Positions 34,891 through 43,500 of a stretch of 64,000 bases of DNA are shown in pieces; within the stretch, counting starts at the first letter, position 1; each line of letters opens with the position of its first letter. Under the pieces are notes generated by a model. That model made no database searches, was not told the origin of the DNA, and worked only from the letters and a program-made list of their open reading frames with translations. Source of the stretch: Homoserinibacter sp. YIM 151385 (GTDB lineage: Bacteria; Actinomycetota; Actinomycetes; Actinomycetales; Microbacteriaceae); the NCBI RefSeq assembly GCF_027912415.1, contig NZ_CP115175.1, forward strand, positions 1,302,001-1,366,000, in the 5' to 3' direction. The position numbers and the translations under genes were made by a program.

Positions 34891-34927
34891 CCGCGACGAG
34901 GGGGGCCGTGGTCAGGCCTCGTCGCGG
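34891..34927 (-). promoter_or_regulatory. Putative attenuator hairpin in the leuCD leader
   Basis: Perfect 11-base arms (CCGCGACGAGG at 34927-34917 and CCTCGTCGCGG at 34901-34891, minus strand) with a 15-base loop. The first arm overlaps the last codons of the leader peptide and the loop holds its stop, so a translating ribosome would block it. There is no clear U-run. The pyrimidine-rich leucine codons contain TCCTTC, which could also pair with the leuC ribosome binding site. Confidence 0.55.
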
Positions 34928-34956
34928 CGAGGAAGGAGGAGGTGCCGGTCGAGCAT
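34912..34956 (-). CDS. Leucine-rich leader peptide of leuCD ([14 protein letters not shown])
   Basis: 14 residues with four leucines, three of them consecutive (CTC CTC CTT). The ATG is exactly 6 bases after TAGAAT, so the leader would be translated from a leaderless mRNA. It lies 80 bases upstream of leuC. This fits ribosome-mediated attenuation by leucine supply, known for leu and ilv genes in other actinobacteria. It was too short to be noticed by ordinary gene calling. Confidence 0.7.
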   Translation of the reverse strand: MLDRHLLLPRRDEA

Positions 34957-34962
34957 CTGCCG

Positions 34963-34968
34963 ATTCTA
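34963..34968 (-). promoter_or_regulatory. -10 element of the leuCD operon
   Basis: TAGAAT on the minus strand, 6 bases before the leader peptide ATG. Confidence 0.6.
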
Positions 34969-35040
34969 ACAGCGCGGATGCGGGCACGGCTGACGCTCGT
35001 CCTCGACGACCGCGGCCGGTCGAGCGGCGCGCCGGGGCGG

Positions 35041-35604
35041 CTACGCGCGGGCGACCGCGATGCGGAGGTCGCCGAGGTGCACGATGTCGCCCGCCTCGAG
35101 CTCGACGGCGAGCCCGGGCGGCACGATGCGCTCGGCCTCGCCGCCGCGGGCGAGCTTGACGCCGTTGGTGGAGCCGAGGTCGACGATGCGGAGGCCGTCG
35201 CCGGCGGGCTCGACGAGCGCGTGGGTCTTCGAGACGGTCTTGCTCTCGTCCTCCAGCGGGACGGCGCGGGCGCCGGGGCGCTCGGCGGGCGCGGTCGGCC
35301 GGCGGCCGAGCACGACGGCCGTGTCGACGTCGATGTGCCGCCCGCCCTGCGGCGAGAGCCGCCACCCGCGGATCACGATCTGCGGGTTGTCGGCGGTGAC
35401 GGGCGCAGCCGGCTCCTCCGCCTTGAGCGGCACGCCGCCGAGCGGGGTCGGCGCCGGGGTGAAGACGGGCGCGGGTCCGGTCGTCTCGGGTGCGCGTCGC
35501 GCGGGCACCCGCCGCGTCTCGGACTCGGTCGGCGCCTCCGGCTCGCGACGGGGCTGGAACCCCGGGGGCGCGCCGATGAGGAACGGGTTCTGATCGTCCG
35601 CCAC
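35041..35604 (-). CDS. FHA domain protein, last gene of the kinase/surface operon
   Basis: 187 residues. A disordered Pro/Glu-rich N-terminus (about residues 1-75) and a C-terminal FHA domain with the phosphothreonine-binding residues in LGRRPTA, SKTHA and STNG. FHA domains read threonine phosphorylation, so the kinase at 46872-48551 is a natural partner. It follows the transglutaminase-like gene by 45 bases. Confidence 0.88.
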   Translation of the reverse strand: MADDQNPFLIGAPPGFQPRREPEAPTESETRRVPARRAPETTGPAPVFTPAPTPLGGVPLKAEEPAAPVTADNPQIVIRGWRLSPQGGRHIDVDTAVVLGRRPTAPAERPGARAVPLEDESKTVSKTHALVEPAGDGLRIVDLGSTNGVKLARGGEAERIVPPGLAVELEAGDIVHLGDLRIAVARA

Positions 35605-35649
35605 GAGCGCTCCCTCCGGGTCTCCCGGATGGCTCCGGGTGACGCGAGC

Positions 35650-38196
35650 CTACCGGCTGCCCTCGCCCGGGCGGATGATCGTCGCCTCCTCGGCGTCGCC
35701 GACACCCGCCGGTGCCGCCGCGGCGACGAGCGGATCGGGTCGGGCGGGCGCCGGCGCGGCAGCCGCCCCGGCGGGGGTCCCCCGGCGGCGCAGCTCGCGG
35801 TCCGCCCGCTGCGCGAGACGCGACCCCCAGCTCCGCACGGAGCTGAGCCGGTAGCGGCTCACGATGCGGCGGCCGCCGGGCAGCGCGGACTCGGTCTCGT
35901 CGAGCCGGGTCATGGCGTCCGTCCAGAGCGCCTCGACCTCCTCCGGCGGGATCTCCCGGCCCGAGAACACGGCGGCATCCGCGCGCGTCGCGACGGGGGC
36001 GACGTCCTGCCCGTCCGGCAGCTGCGGGCGCAGGTAGGCGGCGACCATCCCGCGCGTCGAGCGCTCGGGGAGCTCGTAGCCGAGCTCGTTGTAGCGGTCG
36101 GCCAGCTCGTCCCACGCGCCCGCGGCGGCCGCATCCCCGGTCGCGGCCTCGCGTCGACGGCGCATGCGGCGCGCCTTGATCGCGCCGATGACGAGCAGCG
36201 GCACGAAGACGATGGCGAGCGGGATGAGGATGGCGCCGGCGACGATCCAGACCCAGCCGGGGATGCCGAAGAGGTCGTCGTCCTCCTCGTCGCCCTCGTC
36301 GATGTCGACGGCGGAGACGAGGTCGTCCTGCTCGGTGTCGGTGCGCGGCGGCTGGCGGACCTGCGGCTGCGGCTCCGTCTTGGGCTTCGGGACGGTGTCG
36401 GTCGGCGGGTCGATGCGGTCGGGGGTGGGGAAGAACGGCACCCAGCCGACCCCCTCGAAGGCGACCTCGACCCAGGCGCTGACGTCGTCGCCCGTGACCT
36501 GGACGGGGCCGGTCTCGCCCTCCTCGATCTCGGGGGCGAAGCCGAGCACGACCCGCGTCGGGTAGTTGAGGCTCCGCGACATGAGCGCGAACAGCGAGGC
36601 GTACTGCTCCTCGTCGCCGACCATGGCGGAGGTCTGGAGCATCTCGTTCATGCGGTCGGCGGCGTGGCCGGCGCGCGAGGGGGACTGCCCGGCGCCCTGC
36701 CCGCGGCTGTAGTACCCGTTCGCGGTGAGGTACTGCTGCATGGCGCGCAGCTTCGCGATCGGCGTCTCCTCGCCCGCCGTGAGGTCGCCGGCGAGGGCGA
36801 CGACGGGGTCCGGGTTGTTGATGACGGAGGCGGGCGCGAAGGCCGCCGTGGGGACCTCCTGGAGCTCGCTGTCCTCGGGCTCGACGGCGACGCCGCCCCG
36901 CAGGGTGTAGGCATCTCCCGGCTCGAGGCCGGTCGTGAGGACGGTCGTGCCGGTCGCGGCGTTGTAGCGGAGGTCCTCGCGCGAGGGGTCGCCGGCCACG
37001 AAGTCGAGGGCGCTGGTCGTGCCGACCTCCGGCACCCACACGTCCTGATAGCCCTCGAGGATCTCGATGCGCAGCTCGGCCTGCGTCTCCTCGCCGACCG
37101 CGTCGGGGCGCGGGAAGCGCGACCCGATGAGCTGGAAGGAGCCGGAGCCCTCGAGCGCCTGCTCGGAGCCGGCGACGCCCCAGAGCACGCCGTCGTAGGT
37201 GTCCATGGCCGCGATCCGGAGCCGCTCGCCCGGCTGGAGGCCGTCCACCTGCATCACCGGGGTGTCGGGGTCGCGCGTGTACTTGCGGAACCCGGCGAGC
37301 GGGCTCGGGTAGTCGAGCGGGTCGAAGGGCGGCTGGATCTCCTCGCGGAGCACGAAGCGGTTCTCGGCCGGCGGGGTGAGGAGGATGCCGCCGCCGGCCC
37401 CGATGACGGCCGCGGCCGCGACGACCGCGACCGTGCCGAGGATCTTGCGGCGCACGACCGTCGTCGGCGCGGCGAGCGCGATCCGCGCGTGCTCGCGGCG
37501 GTTCCAGCCGAGCCAGACGAGCGCGATGACGCCGAAGCCGATGCCGCGCGCCGCCGCGAAGACGGGCTCGTCGGTGCCGAGCAGCACGCCCGTGATGTAG
37601 AGCGCGATGGGCCACACGAGCACGAGCGCGGCGCGGATGGCGGCGGTCCGCCGGCTGGGGCGCCAGCGCACGACGAGCGTGATCGACATGACGGCGACGA
37701 GCCAGCCCGAGACGTACGGGACGGCGTAGACGTAGGCCGGCAGCTCGACGGGCGGGCGGAGGGTGAGGATGTCGGCCCAGCCGAAGACGGGACCGACCGT
37801 GAGGTCGGAGAGCGAGTCGACCGAGGGCAGCACGAACGCGATGCCCTCCGCGGGCAGCGCGATCGGCGTGCCGAGGAGGTAGTAGGCGAGGATCGCGACG
37901 GCGGCGGTCAGCGGCACCCCGAAGCCGAGCCGGGCGGAGAGGATCGCGACGGCGGCGCCGACGAGGAGGCCGCCCATCCCGACGATGAAGTAGGTCGCCT
38001 CCTCGAAGGCGGTGCCGAGGCCGATCATGCCGAGCACCGCGAGCACGAGCACGACGGCGATGTCGACCCAGGCCCGCGCGGAGCGGAAGACGGCGCGCGC
38101 CTCCTCGGATCCGCCGGAGCGGGTGCCGGGCGCGCCCGGCGCGCCGGGGGTGCCGGCGGCGGTCTGCTCGGCGGCGGGTGCGGTCGCGGTGCTCAC
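35650..38196 (-). CDS. Transglutaminase-like membrane protein with a lost catalytic triad
   Basis: 848 residues. Several N-terminal helices (about residues 45-260), an extracytoplasmic region, a transglutaminase-like core, an acidic linker, one helix (about 650-675) and a cytoplasmic domain: the same plan as 6507-8825. Aligned through the shared core (LxRxxxxPxRVxxGF and AWxEVxFxGxGWxxFxPTP), the Cys-His-Asp triad is replaced by Glu529, Ser573 and Glu581. It is probably a pseudoenzyme or binding/scaffold protein. The GTG overlaps the DUF58 stop and follows GGAGGAT by 4 bases. Confidence 0.88.
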   Translation of the reverse strand: MSTATAPAAEQTAAGTPGAPGAPGTRSGGSEEARAVFRSARAWVDIAVVLVLAVLGMIGLGTAFEEATYFIVGMGGLLVGAAVAILSARLGFGVPLTAAVAILAYYLLGTPIALPAEGIAFVLPSVDSLSDLTVGPVFGWADILTLRPPVELPAYVYAVPYVSGWLVAVMSITLVVRWRPSRRTAAIRAALVLVWPIALYITGVLLGTDEPVFAAARGIGFGVIALVWLGWNRREHARIALAAPTTVVRRKILGTVAVVAAAAVIGAGGGILLTPPAENRFVLREEIQPPFDPLDYPSPLAGFRKYTRDPDTPVMQVDGLQPGERLRIAAMDTYDGVLWGVAGSEQALEGSGSFQLIGSRFPRPDAVGEETQAELRIEILEGYQDVWVPEVGTTSALDFVAGDPSREDLRYNAATGTTVLTTGLEPGDAYTLRGGVAVEPEDSELQEVPTAAFAPASVINNPDPVVALAGDLTAGEETPIAKLRAMQQYLTANGYYSRGQGAGQSPSRAGHAADRMNEMLQTSAMVGDEEQYASLFALMSRSLNYPTRVVLGFAPEIEEGETGPVQVTGDDVSAWVEVAFEGVGWVPFFPTPDRIDPPTDTVPKPKTEPQPQVRQPPRTDTEQDDLVSAVDIDEGDEEDDDLFGIPGWVWIVAGAILIPLAIVFVPLLVIGAIKARRMRRRREAATGDAAAAGAWDELADRYNELGYELPERSTRGMVAAYLRPQLPDGQDVAPVATRADAAVFSGREIPPEEVEALWTDAMTRLDETESALPGGRRIVSRYRLSSVRSWGSRLAQRADRELRRRGTPAGAAAAPAPARPDPLVAAAAPAGVGDAEEATIIRPGEGSR

Positions 38197-39503
38197 AGGA
38201 TCCTCCGGATGAGGCGGGGCAGGTCGGAGAGCTGCCCGAGCGTGACGATGCGGAGCGCCTTCACGTAGTTGAGGCGGGCCGGCTGCCCGAGCTCCGCCCG
38301 GAATCCGACGGTCTGGGTGTCGGGGCCGAAGAACTGCTCGACGCCGCGCAGGTCGCGGCTCGTGATGCCGGATCCGCCGACGACCATCGCGAGGCTCGGC
38401 CGCGGGAGGCGGCGGGTGGCGTCGCGCGCGTACTCGCGCAGGCTCCCGTGCCGGCTCGAGCCGAGCTCGAGGCGGCAGGTGTCGTCGAGGAGCGTCGTCG
38501 GGGTGTGGACGCGGAGCGACAGGTCCTCCGCGATGACGTCGGCGGGCGTCGAGTCGCCGATGATGCGGATGCCGAGCGAGGCGAGCACGGAGACGGCGAG
38601 CTCGAACTCGGCCTCGTCGGCGTAGTGGCGGCGGTCGGTCGAGAAGAGCAGCACGACCTGCGAGCGGCGGGTCTCCTCGAACTGCTTCACCATGAGCTGG
38701 CCCGTGCGGGCGGAGGTCCGCCAGTGCACGGAGCGGAGCGCGTCGCCGGGCTCGTAGGAGCGCAGCGCGTGGAAGGAGATGTCGTCGTTCGTGACGGTCT
38801 TCGAGACCGCGCCCTCGATGTCCCGCACGAGCCCGGCCGCGCTCGGCTCGAGGCGCGCGATCTGCGGGTGCACGAAGAGCTCGACGGGGTCCGACCAGCG
38901 CACGGTGCGCCGGAAGAGCCCGAGCTGGTCGCCGCGCACGGAGACCGCGGGGCCCGCGACGATGACGGCGCGGCGCTGGGTCGGGACGGCGAAGAGCTCC
39001 TCGTGCTCCGCCTCCGGCTCGAGCGGCGGCACGATGAACTCGGCGAGCCCCTGCCCGACGGGCAGCTCGAAGCGGCTCGGGGCCGTGCGGCGCGGCGCGG
39101 TGCTCTGCACGGTGAAGCGGCCGAGCGCGCGCTCCCCCGCCGTGACGCGGCGCGGCGTGAGCTCGATGCCGACGCGGAAGGAGGCCCGGCCGATGATGAA
39201 GATCGCCGCGACGAGGAGTCCACCGACGAGCGTCGCGCCGAGGAAGACGAGCTCCTGCCAGCCGAGCACGAGCCCCGCGACGAGGGAGGCGGTGCCCGCG
39301 ACGAGCACGAGCCAGCCGATGCCGCTGACGACCGCGAGCACGGGCTGCACGATGCGCCACCCGGCGAGCACGAGGTAGGCGAGCACGCGGAGCCCCCGCC
39401 AGATCGTCTTCCCGAGCGGGGCGAGGAGCTCGCGCAGGCTCACGAGGACGCGCAGGATGCCGGGTCGCGCCCGGTTCCAGAGCGCCGTGAGCCGCGCGAT
39501 CAT
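38193..39503 (-). CDS. DUF58 domain-containing protein
   Basis: 436 residues. An amphipathic N-terminus, two membrane helices (about residues 55-105), a beta-rich region and the DUF58 motif LRSYEPGDALRSVHWRTSARTG near residue 250. It overlaps MoxR at its start and the transglutaminase-like gene at its end. Paralogue of 8812-10149, with only partial sequence similarity. Confidence 0.9.
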   Translation of the reverse strand: MIARLTALWNRARPGILRVLVSLRELLAPLGKTIWRGLRVLAYLVLAGWRIVQPVLAVVSGIGWLVLVAGTASLVAGLVLGWQELVFLGATLVGGLLVAAIFIIGRASFRVGIELTPRRVTAGERALGRFTVQSTAPRRTAPSRFELPVGQGLAEFIVPPLEPEAEHEELFAVPTQRRAVIVAGPAVSVRGDQLGLFRRTVRWSDPVELFVHPQIARLEPSAAGLVRDIEGAVSKTVTNDDISFHALRSYEPGDALRSVHWRTSARTGQLMVKQFEETRRSQVVLLFSTDRRHYADEAEFELAVSVLASLGIRIIGDSTPADVIAEDLSLRVHTPTTLLDDTCRLELGSSRHGSLREYARDATRRLPRPSLAMVVGGSGITSRDLRGVEQFFGPDTQTVGFRAELGQPARLNYVKALRIVTLGQLSDLPRLIRRIL

Positions 39504-40468
39504 GCGGCGCGGTAGCTGGGCGGCTCGATCCCGATGACGATCGAGGTGACGATGTCCTCCGCCTTCGCGCCCTGGAACTCGGCCTCGGGGTCGACGATGA
39601 GGCGGTGCGCGAGCACCGGGACGGCGAGCTCGCGGATGTCGTCGGGCGTCACGTAGGTGCGGCCCTTCGAGAGCGCCATGGTCTTCGCGGCGCGGGCGAG
39701 CGCGAGGGAGCCGCGCATGGACGCCCCGAGCACGATGTCGGCGTGCGCGCGGGTGCCCGAGACGATCGTGTTGAGGTACTCCATGACGGACTGGTCGACG
39801 AAGGCGTCGGCGGCGAGCTCGGCCATGCTCGCGACCGAGTCGGCGGCGATGATGGGCGAGATCCGCGAGGCGCGGGCGCGGTTCGAGGCGTCCATGAGGA
39901 GCGTCACGCTCGTCGCGTCGTCGGGGTAGCCGAGCGAGGTCTTGATGAGGAAGCGGTCGAGCTGCGCCTCGGGAAGCTTGTAGGTGCCCGCCTGCTCGAC
40001 CGGGTTCTGCGTCGCGATGACGACGAAGGGGCTGCCGACCTTGTGGCCGACGCCGTCGACCGTGACGACGCCCTCCTCCATGACCTCGAGGAGCGCCGAC
40101 TGCGTCTTCGGGCTCGCCCGGTTGATCTCGTCCGCGAGGACGACGTTCGCGAAGATCGGCCCCGGGTGGAACTCGAACACGCCCTTCGACTGGTCGAAGA
40201 TCGTGACGCCCGTGACGTCCGAGGGCAGCAGGTCGGGCGTGAACTGGATGCGCGAGTTGGTGCCGTCGAGCGTGTTCGCGATCGACTTCGCGAGGACCGT
40301 CTTGCCGGTGCCCGGGTAGTCCTCGAGCAGCACGTGGCCGTTCGAGAGCATCGCGACGAGCACGAGTCGGATCTGGTCCTTCTTGCCGAGGATCGCCTTG
40401 TCGACGTTCTCGACGAGCTTCTCGAAGGCGTCGGCGAACCAGGTCGCCTGCTCCTGCGTGACGGGCAC
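39500..40468 (-). CDS. MoxR-family AAA+ ATPase
   Basis: 322 residues. Walker A DYPGTGKT, Walker B VVLADEINRASPKTQSALLE, ATQNPVEQAGTYKLPEAQ and a C-terminal lid with VPVLAHRL. Probably remodels or loads the DUF58/transglutaminase-like partners. The GTG at 40468 follows a weak AAAGAGAG. It lies 52 bases downstream of the giant surface protein gene. Confidence 0.93.
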   Translation of the reverse strand: MPVTQEQATWFADAFEKLVENVDKAILGKKDQIRLVLVAMLSNGHVLLEDYPGTGKTVLAKSIANTLDGTNSRIQFTPDLLPSDVTGVTIFDQSKGVFEFHPGPIFANVVLADEINRASPKTQSALLEVMEEGVVTVDGVGHKVGSPFVVIATQNPVEQAGTYKLPEAQLDRFLIKTSLGYPDDATSVTLLMDASNRARASRISPIIAADSVASMAELAADAFVDQSVMEYLNTIVSGTRAHADIVLGASMRGSLALARAAKTMALSKGRTYVTPDDIRELAVPVLAHRLIVDPEAEFQGAKAEDIVTSIVIGIEPPSYRAA

Positions 40469-40520
40469 GGGTGCTCTCTTTCGTTCTCGGTGACGGTCCG
40501 GTGTCAGCGCGTCGCGCTCA

Positions 40521-43500
40521 TCACCAGGAGTTGAAGGGGAGGTTGTTCCAGTCGGGTCGACCGGAGATGGACGCCACGGTGTTGCCGTCCAGGCTCACCG
40601 AGATGGTCTCGTTGGACTGCCGGATGCCGTAGTGCCGCAGCGCGATCTGCACGCGACCGCTGCCGTCCGCGCCGACGTTGAGGGTCGACGCCGCGCTCGG
40701 CGAGTCGCCGGTCACCCAGGACCGGGCGGCGTAGCTGCCCGGCTGCCAGTCGGTCACGACGATGCGCACCTCGGCGCAGCCGGACCCGCCCGAGCCGCAG
40801 CTCCGCGACGGCCCCTTCGCGATCCGGGCGCTCGGCGTCCGGTTCTCGGGGGTGACCGTGTTCGAGGTGACCGGGTCGCCCGTCACGCCGTTGACCACGG
40901 CGCGCACCTGGAAGTTCGTCGGCTGGCCGAACGGGGCCTGGTACTGCGAGCCGGAGTTCCGGTTCTGCCATCCCGCACCCCAGTTGGCCTGGTACTGGAC
41001 GCCGCCGGCGCCGTTCGCGGTCGCGCCGCCCCAGGTCATGGTGATGTTGTTGTTGCCGACGCCGTTGGTGGAGGCGGTCGGGTTCGACGGGGTGCCGGGC
41101 ACCGGCGTCACGGCGTTCGAGGTGGGGCTGTAGCCGCTGGTGCCGCCGACCGTCCGAGCCTGGACCCGCACGCTGTGCGCCGTGCCCACCTGCCGCTGGA
41201 CCGTCACGCTCGTCTGGGTGCCGGCGACGTTCTGCGTCTGCCCGTTGTTCCAGGTCAGCGTGTACGTGTCGACGGGCCGGCCGTTGCCGTTCGCGGCACC
41301 CCACTGCACGGTCATGCGGCCGGAGCCGTCGCGCGCGGGCGCGCCGATGGAGGCCGAGGGCGGCGCCGCGGGCACGCCATAGGGGTTGCCGTTGGCGCTC
41401 TCCGGCGAGGCCGTGCCGTTGCCGAGCACGTTGCGCGCCGTCACCGTGAAGCGGTAGTTGGTGCCGTTCGTCAGCCCGCTGATGCGCTGCTGCGAGGTGT
41501 TGGGGCCGACCGTCATCGAGCCGCCGCCGGTCCAGCGGATCGTGTAGTCGAGGATCGGCTCGCCGTTCGTCGCGGGCGTCTGCCAGCTGATGACGATCGC
41601 GCGATCCTCCTCGCTCACGATGTCGGGAGCGGGGGGCGCGTCGGGCACGTCGCGGACGTTGACGAGGAGGCGGCCCTGGACGTGCCGGTTCGGGTCCTTC
41701 GTCGCATCCTCGACCGTGTAGACGACCGAGACGACGCCGATGAACTGCGGGCCCGGCGAGACCGTGACGCCGCCGTCGGGCTTCCAGTCGAGGCCGGCCG
41801 CGCTCTCGCCCGCGTTCTCGACGCTCGCGGCGACGAGGCGGAGGGGCTGCCCCTGATCGCGGAAGGGGTTGTACGCGCTCGCCAGGACGTTGTGGCTGAT
41901 CGGGCGGGAGCGCTGCGCCTTGATCTCCTCCTCGACCGGCTGCGCGAGCGGCCGCGTCGAGGCGACGACCTGCACGTTGATCGTGCCCGGCACCTCGAAG
42001 TCGCGGTAGCGCAGCGTGACCTCGAAGGTCGCGGAGGCGCCCGGCTGCACGCCGAAGTCGGCGGAGGCGCTGATGGTCGTGCCGTTGAGCCCGCCCTTGA
42101 TCTCGCCGGTCGCGCCGCGGAATCCGCCGTAGCTGACCTGGCTCACGACAGCGGGGTTCTTGTGGCTGGTCGCGTCGCGGAGGTCGAGCTCCTCCGAGCC
42201 CTCGCCCGCCTCGATCTGGATCTCGGCGGTCGTGAACTCGGGCGGCAGGTCGCGGAACTCGGGGTCGCCGACCGTGATCTGCATGGTGAGCTCGTCGCTC
42301 AGCCCGTTCGGGTCCTTCTCGTCCTTCCCGTCGGTGACGGTGAAGGTGATGGCGGCCTGGCCGCGGAAGTCCTTCTCCGGGGTGAAGCGCAGCGAGTTCT
42401 CGTCCACCGCGACGCCGGTGCCGGCGGTGCCCTGCACGCGGTTCGGGGAGATGATCCTCGCGTCCTTGCCGGAGGGCACGAAGACGATGTCCTCGAGATC
42501 CCACGCGATCTCGCCGTTCATGTCGACGACCTGGCGCTCGAGGTCGTCTCGGAGCCGCGGCGGCAGGATCTCCTCGGGCTCCTCCTGCGGCGGCGTCACG
42601 ATGAAGGCGGAGGCCGTGAGCGACTCGTCCTCGGGGTCGGTGACGGTGTACGTGACGGCCTTGCGGGTCTCGCCCGGCACGACCGAGATGATGCCGTTCT
42701 CCTGGTCGAGCGTCGCGCCCCCCGCCCCGGGGCCCGTGACGTCGACGAGGAGGTCGGCGTCGCGACCGTTCGGGTTGTTCACGAGGTTCCGGATGCGCAC
42801 GGGGATCGGCGTCGAGCCGTCGACCTCGTCGCGCGTCACGTAGTAGTCGTCGGCCGTCGGCGGGATGAGCGGCGCATCCTTGTCGACCGTGACCATGAGG
42901 AACGCGTCGTCCTTGCCGCCGTGGCCGTTGTCCACCCGGTACCGGACGGCGAAGACGCCCTCCTCATCGGGCGCCGTGACGATGACCTTCGCGCCCTCGA
43001 CCTCGGCGACGAGGCCCGTGTCGATCTCGAGCAGCTCCTCCTCGAGCCTCAGCTCGTACGCGTTCGGGTCGGAGTCGTTCTCCATGACCTCGACGGAGGA
43101 GACCTTGCCCGGCCGGATCGCGATCCGGTCGTCCTGGGCGCGCGGGTTCGCCCGCTGGTCGGGACGCGGGATGATGCCCACGGAGATCTCGCCGCGCGCC
43201 TTGAGCCCGCCCGCATCCTCGATCTCGTACTCGAAGGTGTCGGTGCCGGTGGCGTCCGGGTTCGCCTCGTAGACGAAGTGCGTCGGCCCGTCCTCGGCGA
43301 TGCGGCCGAGCGAGGGGGAGCTCGTGATCGCGTTGAGCACGACCGAGTCGCCGTCCGGGTCGACGCCCTCGAGCGGCACGTCGATGCGCACCTGCGAGTC
43401 GGTGAAGGTGCGCGCCGTGAGGGTCTCGGCGAGCGGCGGCACGTTCTCGTCGTCGCGCGGGACGACCGCGAAGGTCACCTTGCCCGTCGCGGACTCGCCG

